From positions 1 through 26,363 of IMG/VR virus record IMGVR_UViG_3300006874_000113: a DNA stretch of 26,363 bases; one strand, 5' to 3'. Shown one piece after another: positions 15,982 to 23,356 of the stretch. The number at the start of each line of letters is the position of its first letter. Within the stretch, counting starts at the first letter, position 1. The notes below the pieces were generated by a model. It was given only the letters and a program-made list of their open reading frames with translations. It was not told the origin of the DNA and did not search any database. Origin of the DNA: a virus. The position numbers were made by a program, and so were the translations under genes.

Positions 15982-16485
15982 TTATGCTCCAGCGGAGGGA
16001 GTTGGTGTCATAGGTACATTTTTAGATTGAATATAATATGGGGTTGCTGATTCATCCGGAAATACGATATACCCACCAGGACCTGTTATGATAAACTTAA
16101 AGTGACCTACAGCTAAACCAGACAACGCTCCTAAATTAACTTGAACTGAACTACTATTTGCTGAAAAATAAACAGTTCCTCCTAAATCTACTAGATTATA
16201 CCCTTGAAATGTTGGATACTTAGCAGATAACGATGGGATATTTGAGTAATACGTTACACTACTTAAATTTACACTTGATAACGACCCCGTTAAAAATGTA
16301 GAAATATCACTTGCACTTAAATAGATTTGATATAGGGAATCTCTTCCAATAGTATCTCCACTAACCCCATCATATTGAAGCTTGTTAATTAATGGTGTTC
16401 GAAAAACAAATGATTTTTGAAATTCACTAAAAATTAATTTGTTTGGATCTGTATTGGATTTATAAATTTTAAAACCGTATTTCAT
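15982..16485 (-). CDS. Hypothetical structural-region protein, 167 aa
   Basis: Not recognised. Start placed at the ATG at 16485, one base past the stop of the gp15-like gene (TAA-T-ATG). A reading to 16503 needs a TTG inside that gene. The sequence is beta-rich and high in Ser, Tyr and Leu (IYLSASDISTFLTGSLSSVNLSSVTYYSN), with a GPGGYIVFP turn, and ends TPTPSAGA, a short echo of the Thr/Pro stalk encoded next. Coupling to the tail terminator gene suggests a neck, tail or head-fibre role. Nothing more can be shown. Confidence 0.75.
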   Translation of the reverse strand: MKYGFKIYKSNTDPNKLIFSEFQKSFVFRTPLINKLQYDGVSGDTIGRDSLYQIYLSASDISTFLTGSLSSVNLSSVTYYSNIPSLSAKYPTFQGYNLVDLGGTVYFSANSSSVQVNLGALSGLAVGHFKFIITGPGGYIVFPDESATPYYIQSKNVPMTPTPSAGA

Positions 16486-16486
16486 A

Positions 16487-17284
16487 TTATTGAGATAATT
16501 CAAAAGCTTCTATTTCTTGTGGTGTTGCAGATACCGATACCGTATCAGTAATATTAGGTATACCAGATAATTCGGATCTTAATGTTGGATAATTATCTAA
16601 TGTTAGGACGGTTCCAGTACCTTCTAAGCCACTAACAGCATAAAAATTAGATGTAACTGTATAGATATTTCCAATATCATTTTCTGCTGCTGGAAAGATC
16701 CAACCTTTTATTACAAAAGTAGTATCTGCTGTAACTCGAGCTTTATCAGTTGCATTTAATTCTACTGGGTAATTCAAACTTATATCACCAGACCATAAAA
16801 CCTCGCTTCGAATTTCTTGTTTTTGAGATAAACCAGTAATATCAGCTGGGACTGGCCAACTAATAATAATATACGGATTGGTATATGGAATAAAATTTGA
16901 AATAATTTGATCCATATCTAATTGATATCTAGTTATAATCGAAAAATTTATAGTGATATTAACTGGAACAGGTGAATTGTAAGTATTAGAAGAACTTTCA
17001 TTTGCGTAATAAAATCCACCTAGGTCATGAATTTTGTTAAAAACTCTCTCATTATCACGGGTAACACTAGCAACACTAATTGCCACTGCTGGGAGAGTAA
17101 TTGTTTTAGCTTTATTAATAATATCGTACAGAACACGTTGTTTTGGAGCATATAGATATCGTACAAAAATTCTATCCTTTTCTTCCCTATTTTTATTGTA
17201 TCTTCCGATAACAATACTATCAAATGCATTTGCAAATTGAATAATAAGGTCTTGAATTTCGAAGTATGTTGACCTAAATCTCAT
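16487..17284 (-). CDS. 15: Tail sheath terminator/stabiliser, T4 gp15-like
   Basis: 265 aa (T4 gp15 is 272). The colinear signature includes an N-terminal RFRSTYFEIQDLIIQFANAF helix, VRYLYAPKQRVLYDI, TITLPAVAISVAS, then the central INFSIITRYQLDMDQIISNF, equivalent to the 'ELSIFTRYEDDM' region of T4 gp15, followed by TDKARVTADTTFVIKGWIFP matching the 'RIEWSLTFEVNGWMYP' region. gp15 forms a hexameric ring that ends the tail tube and sheath and joins them to the head. TTAAATA ends 6 nt before the ATG. Its start faces the divergent GIY-YIG-like gene with only 15 bp between start codons. In T4 it is followed by 16-17-18-19, which are not in this window. Confidence 0.85.
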   Translation of the reverse strand: MRFRSTYFEIQDLIIQFANAFDSIVIGRYNKNREEKDRIFVRYLYAPKQRVLYDIINKAKTITLPAVAISVASVTRDNERVFNKIHDLGGFYYANESSSNTYNSPVPVNITINFSIITRYQLDMDQIISNFIPYTNPYIIISWPVPADITGLSQKQEIRSEVLWSGDISLNYPVELNATDKARVTADTTFVIKGWIFPAAENDIGNIYTVTSNFYAVSGLEGTGTVLTLDNYPTLRSELSGIPNITDTVSVSATPQEIEAFELSQ

Positions 17285-17290
17285 TACGAG

Positions 17291-17297
17291 TATTTAA
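17291..17297 (-). promoter_or_regulatory. Late-promoter-like box TTAAATA in a 15-bp divergent gap
   Basis: TTAAATA, then CTCGTA, then the ATG of the gp15-like gene (6-nt gap). TAAATACTC is close to the extended T4 late consensus. The whole divergent gap is 15 bp, so this box sits just in front of the start codon of the plus-strand gene. Confidence 0.5.
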
Positions 17298-17299
17298 TC

Positions 17300-17602
17300 A
17301 TGAAGAAAGAATATCTTTATATTATAACATGTGAAAACTTTCCGGAATGGGTTAAGGTAGGTATAACAACTAATCCAACTAAACGATTACAAACATATCA
17401 AACAGCCTCTCCATTTAGAAACTATAAGATGGTCTATACTCTAGAATGTGCGAATTCCCGCATAGCGGAAAAGAAAATACGCGATACCATGAAATATTTC
17501 GCACTCGATATGAAAAATGAATGGTATCGCGTTGATGTTAATATCGCTATTACACGATTAGAAGAGCAATTATCTGAGCCTACCGATAAAATGCTTTGGT
17601 AA
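17300..17602 (+). CDS. GIY-YIG-superfamily protein (T5orf172/MUG113-like)
   Basis: 100 aa. EYLYIITC (4-11) takes the place of the GIY strand and WVKVGITTNPTKRLQTYQT (17-35) that of the YIG strand with the conserved Arg29. IAEKKIRDTMKYF supplies the helix with Glu57, and NEWYRV (73-78) closes the fold. This layout is that of the compact T5orf172/MUG113 branch, thought to be nuclease-like or DNA-binding. The second Tyr of classic GIY-YIG enzymes is replaced (VKVG), so activity is uncertain. It reads against its neighbours, starts 15 bp from the divergent gp15-like gene and overlaps the helicase gene's end by 33 bp. It could be a free-standing homing-type endonuclease or a takeover nuclease. Confidence 0.8.
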   Translation: MKKEYLYIITCENFPEWVKVGITTNPTKRLQTYQTASPFRNYKMVYTLECANSRIAEKKIRDTMKYFALDMKNEWYRVDVNIAITRLEEQLSEPTDKMLW

Positions 17603-19198
17603 TTTTTCTTTGTTTTGCAATAACAAAACCCGAGCCCTACCATCCAATACGTATGTTACTGAATGATCTGTTTTTGATCTCGTACATCTTCCAGATGTTT
17701 GAATAAATGCACTCAACGTCTTATGTTGATACCATTCTGGCGATATATCTGCCATCTTCTTAATCCGTTTGTTTGATAGTGGTGGAAATGGGGTTTTGCA
17801 AATAATTTGAAATCTACCATTATCTCCATGCAAATCAGTTCCGAAAGTTAATGACGGTGAAACTAGGACCGTTGGTTCATCAGATTCAAAATGTTCTTCT
17901 AGAATTCGCTCGTTAGTTGCTGCTTCTTCTCTGAATAAAAATCTATGGCCTTTTAGATTGTCTTGCAAATATCTACAAATTTCTAATGTATGTGTGTGGA
18001 TAATGCCTTTTTCGTTTGCATGACGATCACATAATTGTTGGCAATAATCCGCAATCTTTGGAAGATTTGCTTTCAGATTTTTGTAGTTCAATACCGGTTG
18101 TTTCATCATATATATCGGAGATTTTTCCGATTCAAATGACGATTCAACCTCAATATATTTGTATTTGGAAATTCCTAACGTTTTTGCATATGCTTTATGA
18201 TCAGTGATGGTTGCCGACATCAATAGAACTTTATCTCCATATGAAAATATACTCCCGGAAAGCTTATCTACTTTTAATGGTGTGAACGATACGTGCTCAG
18301 CATCATAATCTACAATGTATTCACAATTAAACCATTTATCTCCAACAATTTGCAAATTACCTTGAAGGTTTCTTAAGAATTTTAATTTTGCTATATCTGC
18401 TGCAGACATTTTAACTGTCTTATTTTTACCTAATTCCAATAAATCATTTACTTTATCTGTTACAGATATAAGAAGTTCTGATAACCAGTTATATTGTTTG
18501 TAATAATCAGTTGTTTTTAATTTTGGTGTTTGAATACCTGCAAGGCTTATTTTTTTGTAATTAATAGACGCACTAAATTGTCTAACCAATTCATCTTCTA
18601 ATTCAGATGCTTCATCACAAATGATAAAATTCTTTCGTTTAAGATGATCTGGTAAATGTAAAAACATTTTATAGTTCAAAACAGAGAATTGATTTAATAG
18701 AGCGTCATTACGGGTATTGTAATAAACACAACAATTTTTATTCCAACAATCTGTTTTTAATTTGGAGGTATAAGTACAAGGTGCGGATTCAACATCAAAT
18801 TCATCACTAATTGCACAGATATAATTTGATTTACCTTTCAATATATCAATATCATTAAAGATGGATTTATATTGATCTTGTAATTGTTTGGTAATAGTTA
18901 ATGCAATAGTTCCACATGGTGGTTCAGCAAGACAATCATCCGCATATTGATATCCTCCATTTCCATCCGGATAAAAGGCTTTATATGATCGAACTAAGTT
19001 AGTGAACGCTTCTGTTGGAGGTTGACTTAAATTACCTAATGTTCTCGGAATAAAACTTTTACCGGTTCCGGTTGGTGCTGAAATAATAACAAATTTATAG
19101 CCTTCGTTATAAGCTTCTTCAATCCGGGTTAAAATATCTACTTGAGCATCGGATGGTTGATAACCATCCGGGAATTTGCTTACATATGTGCTTAACAT
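17570..19198 (-). CDS. DinG/XPD-like superfamily 2 helicase
   Basis: 542 aa. Walker A is APTGTGKS at 41-48. Cys128, Cys141, Cys151 and Cys156/157 follow in the place of the iron-sulfur cluster of XPD/DinG helicases. Motif II is CDEASELEDEL with DEAS at 195-198. The second motor domain has the VLVSPSLTFGTDLHG strand and a motif VI QTSGRCTRS from 500. Such enzymes unwind DNA 5' to 3' from single-stranded ends and clear R-loops or forks. It is shorter than E. coli DinG (about 716 aa), mostly through loss of inserted parts. It heads a replication-type block. Its last 33 bp overlap the convergent GIY-YIG-like gene. No TAAATA box precedes it, so it may be transcribed early or middle. Confidence 0.85.
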   Translation of the reverse strand: MLSTYVSKFPDGYQPSDAQVDILTRIEEAYNEGYKFVIISAPTGTGKSFIPRTLGNLSQPPTEAFTNLVRSYKAFYPDGNGGYQYADDCLAEPPCGTIALTITKQLQDQYKSIFNDIDILKGKSNYICAISDEFDVESAPCTYTSKLKTDCWNKNCCVYYNTRNDALLNQFSVLNYKMFLHLPDHLKRKNFIICDEASELEDELVRQFSASINYKKISLAGIQTPKLKTTDYYKQYNWLSELLISVTDKVNDLLELGKNKTVKMSAADIAKLKFLRNLQGNLQIVGDKWFNCEYIVDYDAEHVSFTPLKVDKLSGSIFSYGDKVLLMSATITDHKAYAKTLGISKYKYIEVESSFESEKSPIYMMKQPVLNYKNLKANLPKIADYCQQLCDRHANEKGIIHTHTLEICRYLQDNLKGHRFLFREEAATNERILEEHFESDEPTVLVSPSLTFGTDLHGDNGRFQIICKTPFPPLSNKRIKKMADISPEWYQHKTLSAFIQTSGRCTRSKTDHSVTYVLDGRARVLLLQNKEKLPKHFIGRLR

Positions 19199-19220
19199 AT
19201 GTTAATTATAACGTATAATC

Positions 19221-19502
19221 TCAAGAATTAAAGTCGTCTTTTTTTGTATGTAAACGAACATCCTGAACTTGATGTTCGGAAGATTTTTTAATAAAGGAAG
19301 GGCTAGCATCTCTTAAGAGACACTTACACATCACATAATGCAATGTTTTGGTATCTTTAAATGTATATCCTTTACCATAACAATGTTTGCAGTTAGTTTT
19401 TGGTGTATTGGTAATTTCCAATTGACCGCAATCTAATTGTTTGGTGTATTTTTCATCGAGAGTGTAAACTTCTCCGCTAAATAAGCTAAAAAATGTTTTC
19501 AT
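19221..19502 (-). CDS. Small zinc-binding protein with DnaJ-like knuckle, 93 aa
   Basis: CKHCYGKGYTF at 38-48 is a DnaJ-type CxxCxGxG knuckle. Cys25 and the CKC at 59-61 can complete the zinc site. The tail is charged and polar. Function is unknown. DnaJ-type single knuckles of this sort are common in small phage proteins. The ATG overlaps the TGA of the 115-aa gene upstream (ATGA). Confidence 0.75.
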   Translation of the reverse strand: MKTFFSLFSGEVYTLDEKYTKQLDCGQLEITNTPKTNCKHCYGKGYTFKDTKTLHYVMCKCLLRDASPSFIKKSSEHQVQDVRLHTKKDDFNS

Positions 19503-19846
19503 AATTGTATTAGAGTCATCTTAACGTCGTAAAATTTAGAGTTCTTTTTTGGAGTGAAATTTTTAGCTTTCACAAATTTATACGCATCATCATGTGTTAA
19601 TGTATTCAACGTATAATCGAATAAAAGACCGTCTTTGATTTTAATTATATCGTAAGGATATGGTATTTCAAATGTTTTTACTCCACCTTTTGTTATTTCC
19701 AATATAAAGGTTATGAAAAAATCCTTAACGGTTACATTAATTAATTTTCCCTTTTTAATAACCTTTTGGTTAATATTAAAAGACACAGTACTTTGAAAAA
19801 ACTCTTTAAACTGTTTTTCAACATCATCTATTACTTTAATAATCAT
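19499..19846 (-). CDS. Hypothetical protein, 115 aa
   Basis: Not recognised. Lys-, Phe- and Ile-rich with alternating strands (KLINVTVKDFFITFILEITKG) and a helix near HDDAYKFVKAK. It is linked by ATGA overlaps to both neighbours (19843-19846 and 19499-19502), so it is part of a tightly coupled replication-block operon. Confidence 0.75.
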   Translation of the reverse strand: MIIKVIDDVEKQFKEFFQSTVSFNINQKVIKKGKLINVTVKDFFITFILEITKGGVKTFEIPYPYDIIKIKDGLLFDYTLNTLTHDDAYKFVKAKNFTPKKNSKFYDVKMTLIQL

Positions 19847-20223
19847 GTATTTTGAAATTGTAGCTTTTCTTGTGGAGTTAAGTTAGCTAAATTCTTTGAA
19901 AAATATTCCCAAAATTCATCGTTAGCTGGAATGGTTTTTATTAAATCAACAGATCCATCAAAATTGATTTGCCTGTAGTTTTGCATGAATATATCCCATG
20001 TTATAATTAAGTTTTTAATTGTGGGGTCATATACAGGTAATTTTGAAGTGGCTCTGTAGTTTAACGTTAATCTCCCGTTTTCGCTGTTAAGTAATGTAAA
20101 ACTATTAGTACATAACATACGGCGAGTAGCGGGAGCGCCTGGTTTAAAAACACGTCTGACGAATTTAACTTCACAGACGTTATTTTTAAGAATGCCCATT
20201 AATTGTGATCTACTGACCCTCAT
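19843..20223 (-). CDS. SH3-like (WYL_2-type) small protein, 126 aa
   Basis: EVKFVRRVFKPGAPATRRMLCTN followed by a strand pair and an 'LPVYDPTIKNLIITWDIFMQNYRQINFDGSVD' segment recalls the Sm/SH3-like WYL_2 family common in T4-like phages, where the core reads V.F.K..G..R...CT and ends in V.D....WR.F. The match is partial and made from memory. The start overlaps the end of the co-chaperonin gene by 14 bp. Confidence 0.55.
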   Translation of the reverse strand: MRVSRSQLMGILKNNVCEVKFVRRVFKPGAPATRRMLCTNSFTLLNSENGRLTLNYRATSKLPVYDPTIKNLIITWDIFMQNYRQINFDGSVDLIKTIPANDEFWEYFSKNLANLTPQEKLQFQNT

Positions 20224-20623
20224 TCGGTTTAACTATACCAAAAATACGAGATTCGTTTAAAAATACGCCTTTCTTTACCTTCCCTTGTGATTCGACATCA
20301 ATATTGCTAATAGGCACCCCGAGATTATTAGGAAAACATACATGGTCTCCAACGTTAACATATTCACATTTTGTTCCTTTAAGTAATACTAAACCAATTC
20401 TCCATGCCTTGGTCTCAGCATTTAATGGAACATGTAATCCATTTCGGATCAATGAAGTTCCATCCTCACTTTCATCTACATATTTAACGAGAATAACATC
20501 TTCCATTAATGTAGACAAAGAATATCCCAGAATGGCAGAATCAAATGAACCATCTGGGGGAGCTGAGAGGTCAATTAAACTTCTCTTTGGTGTTAATAAA
20601 TCAATACTTGCGTTTGTTGGCAT
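20210..20623 (-). CDS. 31: GroES-like co-chaperonin, T4 gp31-like
   Basis: 137 aa (T4 gp31 is 111). After about 38 extra polar residues the barrel begins: MEDVILVKYVDESEDG, a loop with RNGLHVPLN where a mobile loop would contact the chaperonin, then AWRIGLVLLKGTKCEYVNVGDHVCFPNNLGVPI and LNESRIFGIVKP, the GroES strand order ending in the same place as GroES. gp31 replaces GroES on the host GroEL so that the large capsid protein can fold. The hydrophobic tripeptide normally found in the mobile loop is best read here as part of GLHVP. Stop is TAG. Confidence 0.75.
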   Translation of the reverse strand: MPTNASIDLLTPKRSLIDLSAPPDGSFDSAILGYSLSTLMEDVILVKYVDESEDGTSLIRNGLHVPLNAETKAWRIGLVLLKGTKCEYVNVGDHVCFPNNLGVPISNIDVESQGKVKKGVFLNESRIFGIVKPNEGQ

Positions 20624-20641
20624 GTAAAGATTTATTCCATG

Positions 20642-20649
20642 TATTTATT
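20642..20649 (-). promoter_or_regulatory. TAAATA box upstream of the co-chaperonin gene
   Basis: AATAAATA overlaps the TAA stop of the gp62-like gene and lies 18 nt before the co-chaperonin ATG, farther than the usual 5-6 nt. A weaker AATAAATC sits closer to the start. Function is less certain than for the other boxes. Confidence 0.3.
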
Positions 20650-21049
20650 ATTTCAATACCGTTTTTAACTTTGTTATATCTATTTTTCCCGATTCTAAGT
20701 ATTGTGTGATTTCTCTTTGTGATAATTCAAATCTGGTTGCTAAAAATTTAACAATTCCTTTGAAATTATCGACTGGAGGCTTTTTTTGTTTCTTAATGTA
20801 TCTGATCCCCCGAGAATGACCTCTCGGGATAATCTTAACTAAGAAATCATACCACTCTTGTTTGGTGTTAAATACTGTATAATATTGATTGACAGTCTCG
20901 TTAATGAGTTGTGCATATGCCGGAGAATACATACTCAACCATCTGCATATCATGTAGAGATTAAATTGATTTTCATTGTCAATATTATCCAATAAATTAC
21001 CTTTCTTGGTGGTAATAATATCGTTGAGAAAATCAAAAACAGTTACCAT
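20648..21049 (-). CDS. 62: Clamp-loader small subunit, T4 gp62-like
   Basis: 133 aa (T4 gp62 is 187). FDFLNDIITTKKGNLLDN opens the protein, followed by the signature NLYMICRWLSMYSPAYAQLINETVNQ, a WYDFLVKIIPRG helix and a basic RYIKKQKKPP. This is the pattern of gp62, which with gp44 loads the sliding clamp on DNA. The C-terminal ~40 residues form a helical piece. The shorter length suggests a loss in the collar-type region. No gp44 gene is in the window. GATAAATA ends 6 nt before the ATG. A replication gene with a late-type box suggests that these boxes are not only late, or that they act in translation. Confidence 0.75.
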   Translation of the reverse strand: MVTVFDFLNDIITTKKGNLLDNIDNENQFNLYMICRWLSMYSPAYAQLINETVNQYYTVFNTKQEWYDFLVKIIPRGHSRGIRYIKKQKKPPVDNFKGIVKFLATRFELSQREITQYLESGKIDITKLKTVLK

Positions 21050-21054
21050 AATAA

Positions 21055-21648
21055 TTATTTATCTATAATTTTGCTCGAACTCGTAAAAATATCATCGTTT
21101 AGTAGATAAAACCGATTGACTACTTCTCCAATAAAACCATTGATTTGATCTGCTGTGAAATTTGTACTAAATGCATATGCAGGTGCTTTTGAACCAGCAA
21201 CAACATTAATACCTGTATGCCCAAGAGTTACTCCGTTCTTTACATATGTAATAGATACACTCGCTTTACCCTCTTGTTGAGTTACACCACCTTGAACGAA
21301 CTCTTTTTCAACCATAATATCATCCCCCTTCATATGAACAGGACAATTTAAATACGATGGTTTAGCTAAAATGTTAGCGATTTCTGTGTTGAACAATCTT
21401 TGATATGCAATTGCTCCAAATGTGTTGTCTAAAATTGGGATCTCCCACAGAAAGTTAATTGCGTTTTCACTCCATATAAATTCTTGCTTATTAACGTCCT
21501 CTTGATCAATCATACCATCCGCTAGTACCTCCATTGGAGCTACAAACGCAATAATATTACCAATTGGTAGCACTCTTTTATTGAAGAATTTATAAGCAAA
21601 TCTACCATGCAACAGATTACCATCATATTTGTCGATATTTACAATCAT
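21055..21648 (-). CDS. DUF366-like protein, 197 aa
   Basis: The N-terminal half (YDGNLLHGRFAYKFF, IIAFVAPMEVLADGMIDQED, SENAINFLWEIP, AYQRLFNTEIANIL) follows the order of conserved pieces that I recall for DUF366, a family known mainly from archaea with a GDSIV..GPM.V, MIDLEDV and QR pattern. Biochemical function is unknown. The C-terminal half is beta-rich. The assignment is from memory and unsearched. Its ATG lies inside a 21-bp palindrome (21644-21664), the most symmetric site at any start in the window. Confidence 0.5.
   Translation of the reverse strand: MIVNIDKYDGNLLHGRFAYKFFNKRVLPIGNIIAFVAPMEVLADGMIDQEDVNKQEFIWSENAINFLWEIPILDNTFGAIAYQRLFNTEIANILAKPSYLNCPVHMKGDDIMVEKEFVQGGVTQQEGKASVSITYVKNGVTLGHTGINVVAGSKAPAYAFSTNFTADQINGFIGEVVNRFYLLNDDIFTSSSKIIDK
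21056..21063 (-). promoter_or_regulatory. Late-promoter-like box GATAAATA
   Basis: GATAAATA, then ATTATT, then the ATG of the gp62-like gene (6-nt gap). It overlaps the last codons and the stop of the DUF366-like gene upstream. Confidence 0.4.
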
Positions 21649-21664
21649 ATAATGATTATATGAT
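21644..21664. promoter_or_regulatory. 21-bp perfect palindrome over a start codon, possible operator
   Basis: ATCATATAAT (21644-21653), a central G, then ATTATATGAT (21655-21664) is a perfect 10+1+10 palindrome. It covers the start codon of the 197-aa gene and the 95-bp gap next to the truncated glycosyltransferase. A dimeric repressor site is one reading. A hairpin that hides the start codon is another. The region is AT-rich, which raises the chance background. Confidence 0.35.
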
Positions 21665-21685
21665 CAATCTCTTGAATTCAAAGAC

Positions 21686-21751
21686 CTATTTTTGTGTGTA
21701 AAAAATATCACCAATACCACCTGGTTGCTTTATTGTTAATGTTTTATGCAT
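21686..21751 (-). pseudogene. Truncated glycosyltransferase N-terminus (GT9-like remnant)
   Basis: A 21-codon frame, MHKTLTIKQPGGIGDIFYTQ then K and TAG, starts in the tail of the GT11 gene (ATG at 21751, GT11 stop at 21746-21744). Its KTLTIKQPGGIGDI resembles the first strand and glycine loop of GT9 (heptosyltransferase-type) enzymes, which begin 'LIVR.GALGD'. The 8-nt overlap with its neighbour equals the style of the cassette, so it looks like the start of a fifth transferase whose body was deleted. Beyond the TAG, reading on gives only ten codons to TAA. A chance short frame cannot be excluded. Confidence 0.5.
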
Positions 21752-22529
21752 CTAAAATAGTCCAGTCTTTATCATATAAATCTTTAAAATCGGGTCCTTC
21801 TGGTCCAAACCACGGATTTGGAGCAATAATCTTTTCTTTTTTCTTACCAAGATAACTTGCCCATGCAGCGAATGTACTGTTACCCATAATAATTGAATCG
21901 CAATAGCTCAATGTTATGAAATCATTAATTTCACTATTACCGTTAATGTATATGTTATTATTATCAAACGTAAATTCACTCCGAACTGATTGAAAATCAT
22001 CTGTTGCGTATAAGAAAATGTGGTCTTCAAATAACTCTTTAGCTTTATCGTAATAGCTTTTATTAATTTTGGGATGAATTTTGGGATAATTTAAGTAATC
22101 TCCTCTTCTAATATGAACACCTACAATCTTTTTACCGGTTTGGTCCCTTAATTGATCTAGTTTAGATGTAAACTTGATGTGCTCGTCTTCTTTATATGAG
22201 AACCAATCATTCAATTGGTCTTTATATTTGTTAAAATATTTTGGAGATTGAAAATACCCATCAAATACAACATCTTGTGCATATATTGGAATTGGATTAT
22301 ATGTAAATTTATCCTGCTGTTTGATTACATAATTTGAAGTAATTTTACCAGATAGGAAATTTCTATATAATGTGTCTTTATAGGTTACTGGGTGGCTACC
22401 TTGACCAGCTCCAAATCTTGCTGTATAATCAATAAAAAAACCACACTTCGTACCTAGGGTGTATGCATATATTGCAGCAATTTGATACAATTGATTTCCT
22501 AGTCCGCCTTTTAATAAAACTGTTTTCAT
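21744..22529 (-). CDS. GT11-family (alpha-1,2-fucosyltransferase-like) glycosyltransferase
   Basis: 261 aa. GGLGNQLYQIA at 8-18 and the HIRRGDY block at 139-145 are the hallmarks of GT11 alpha-1,2-fucosyltransferases; the NSTFAAWASYLG stretch (217-228) and APNPWFG complete the nucleotide-sugar (GDP-fucose) site. It would add a fucose to a galactose- or related-sugar end. Overlaps the GT10 gene upstream by four bases (ATGA, 22526-22529). No signal peptide or transmembrane helix, so it acts in the cytoplasm. The acceptor is unknown. It may be a virion protein, phage DNA or the host surface glycan pathway. Confidence 0.85.
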   Translation of the reverse strand: MKTVLLKGGLGNQLYQIAAIYAYTLGTKCGFFIDYTARFGAGQGSHPVTYKDTLYRNFLSGKITSNYVIKQQDKFTYNPIPIYAQDVVFDGYFQSPKYFNKYKDQLNDWFSYKEDEHIKFTSKLDQLRDQTGKKIVGVHIRRGDYLNYPKIHPKINKSYYDKAKELFEDHIFLYATDDFQSVRSEFTFDNNNIYINGNSEINDFITLSYCDSIIMGNSTFAAWASYLGKKKEKIIAPNPWFGPEGPDFKDLYDKDWTILDA

Positions 22530-23356
22530 TCAAATAAAAATGGGTAATTCTCAAAAATCCAATCTTCTGGAACTCTATAATCTTCAACTAAATTAAAGTT
22601 TTCATCAACAGCGTTAATACATTTATTGTATGACTTTCTATCAATGTTCAATAAAATATCATCTAATTCTTGAAGGTTTGTGAAAAATAATATTCCATCC
22701 GGATTAAAATACTTACTTACAGATTCTTTATCTCCATAATAGATAGGGATTGTTTTAGTTGCAAAACAATCTAATAGCTTTTCAGTCCAATAACCTGAGA
22801 TAATATCATTTTCAATTGCAATTGAATAATAATATAGAGCTAACCCATCTATTTTATCATCAATTCGATTTCCGGTATAATTACCAAAACAATCGAGTTG
22901 ATCTCGATGAGCATCAATTACGGTATGACGCAATCTATGACCAACAGTCATCCGTTTTTCACTTGCAAAAATACTACAAAGTTTAGTTTTTGGGGTATGT
23001 TGGTAATTTTTTATCCAACATCTACCATGTGGGTAATATATATAGTTTTCTCCTTTATCAAGTAGACTTTTATCGAACGTTAACACAAAGTCAAACAACC
23101 GATTATTTTGTTCAATCCAATTATATGTATGTGGATGAATACTACGAGGTTCTAATATCCAAGCAACCTTACGTTTAACATTAACTGCTTTATGTATGTC
23201 GGTTAAACATAAATCTGTAAGGAAACAAGATTTACTTACCTCTACATTATCTCTACACCATTCAATGTGTTTGGTTGGAGTATCAGCACATGATGATATA
23301 TCATGACTAAAATTTCGATCTCTAATATTAACTTTCTTTTTCATTACATTTGCCAT
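22526..23356 (-). CDS. GT10-family (fucosyltransferase-like) glycosyltransferase
   Basis: 276 aa. The GT10 C-terminal motif is evident: YYYSIAIEN at 175-183, GYWTEKLLDCFATKTIPIYYGD at 188-209, corresponding to the alpha-1,3/4-fucosyltransferase signature in which the Glu of IEN and the Lys of TEK contact GDP-fucose. The N-terminal half is less conserved, as usual. The start could also be the internal ATG at 23344. The longer start overlaps the next gene upstream by 13 bp. Enzymes of this family add fucose, but relatives with other GDP-sugars exist, so donor identity is not certain. Confidence 0.85.
   Translation of the reverse strand: MANVMKKKVNIRDRNFSHDISSCADTPTKHIEWCRDNVEVSKSCFLTDLCLTDIHKAVNVKRKVAWILEPRSIHPHTYNWIEQNNRLFDFVLTFDKSLLDKGENYIYYPHGRCWIKNYQHTPKTKLCSIFASEKRMTVGHRLRHTVIDAHRDQLDCFGNYTGNRIDDKIDGLALYYYSIAIENDIISGYWTEKLLDCFATKTIPIYYGDKESVSKYFNPDGILFFTNLQELDDILLNIDRKSYNKCINAVDENFNLVEDYRVPEDWIFENYPFLFE

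Noticed and set aside
17612-17629. Hairpin GTTTTG / CAAAAC after the GIY-YIG-like gene
   Set aside because: Only a 6-bp AT-rich stem, and no U-run follows on the plus strand, so it does not qualify as a terminator.
21686-21688. TAG recoded as a sense codon, extending the transferase stump
   Set aside because: TAG ends the 88-aa, 134-aa and co-chaperonin genes, and reading through here gives only ten codons before TAA.
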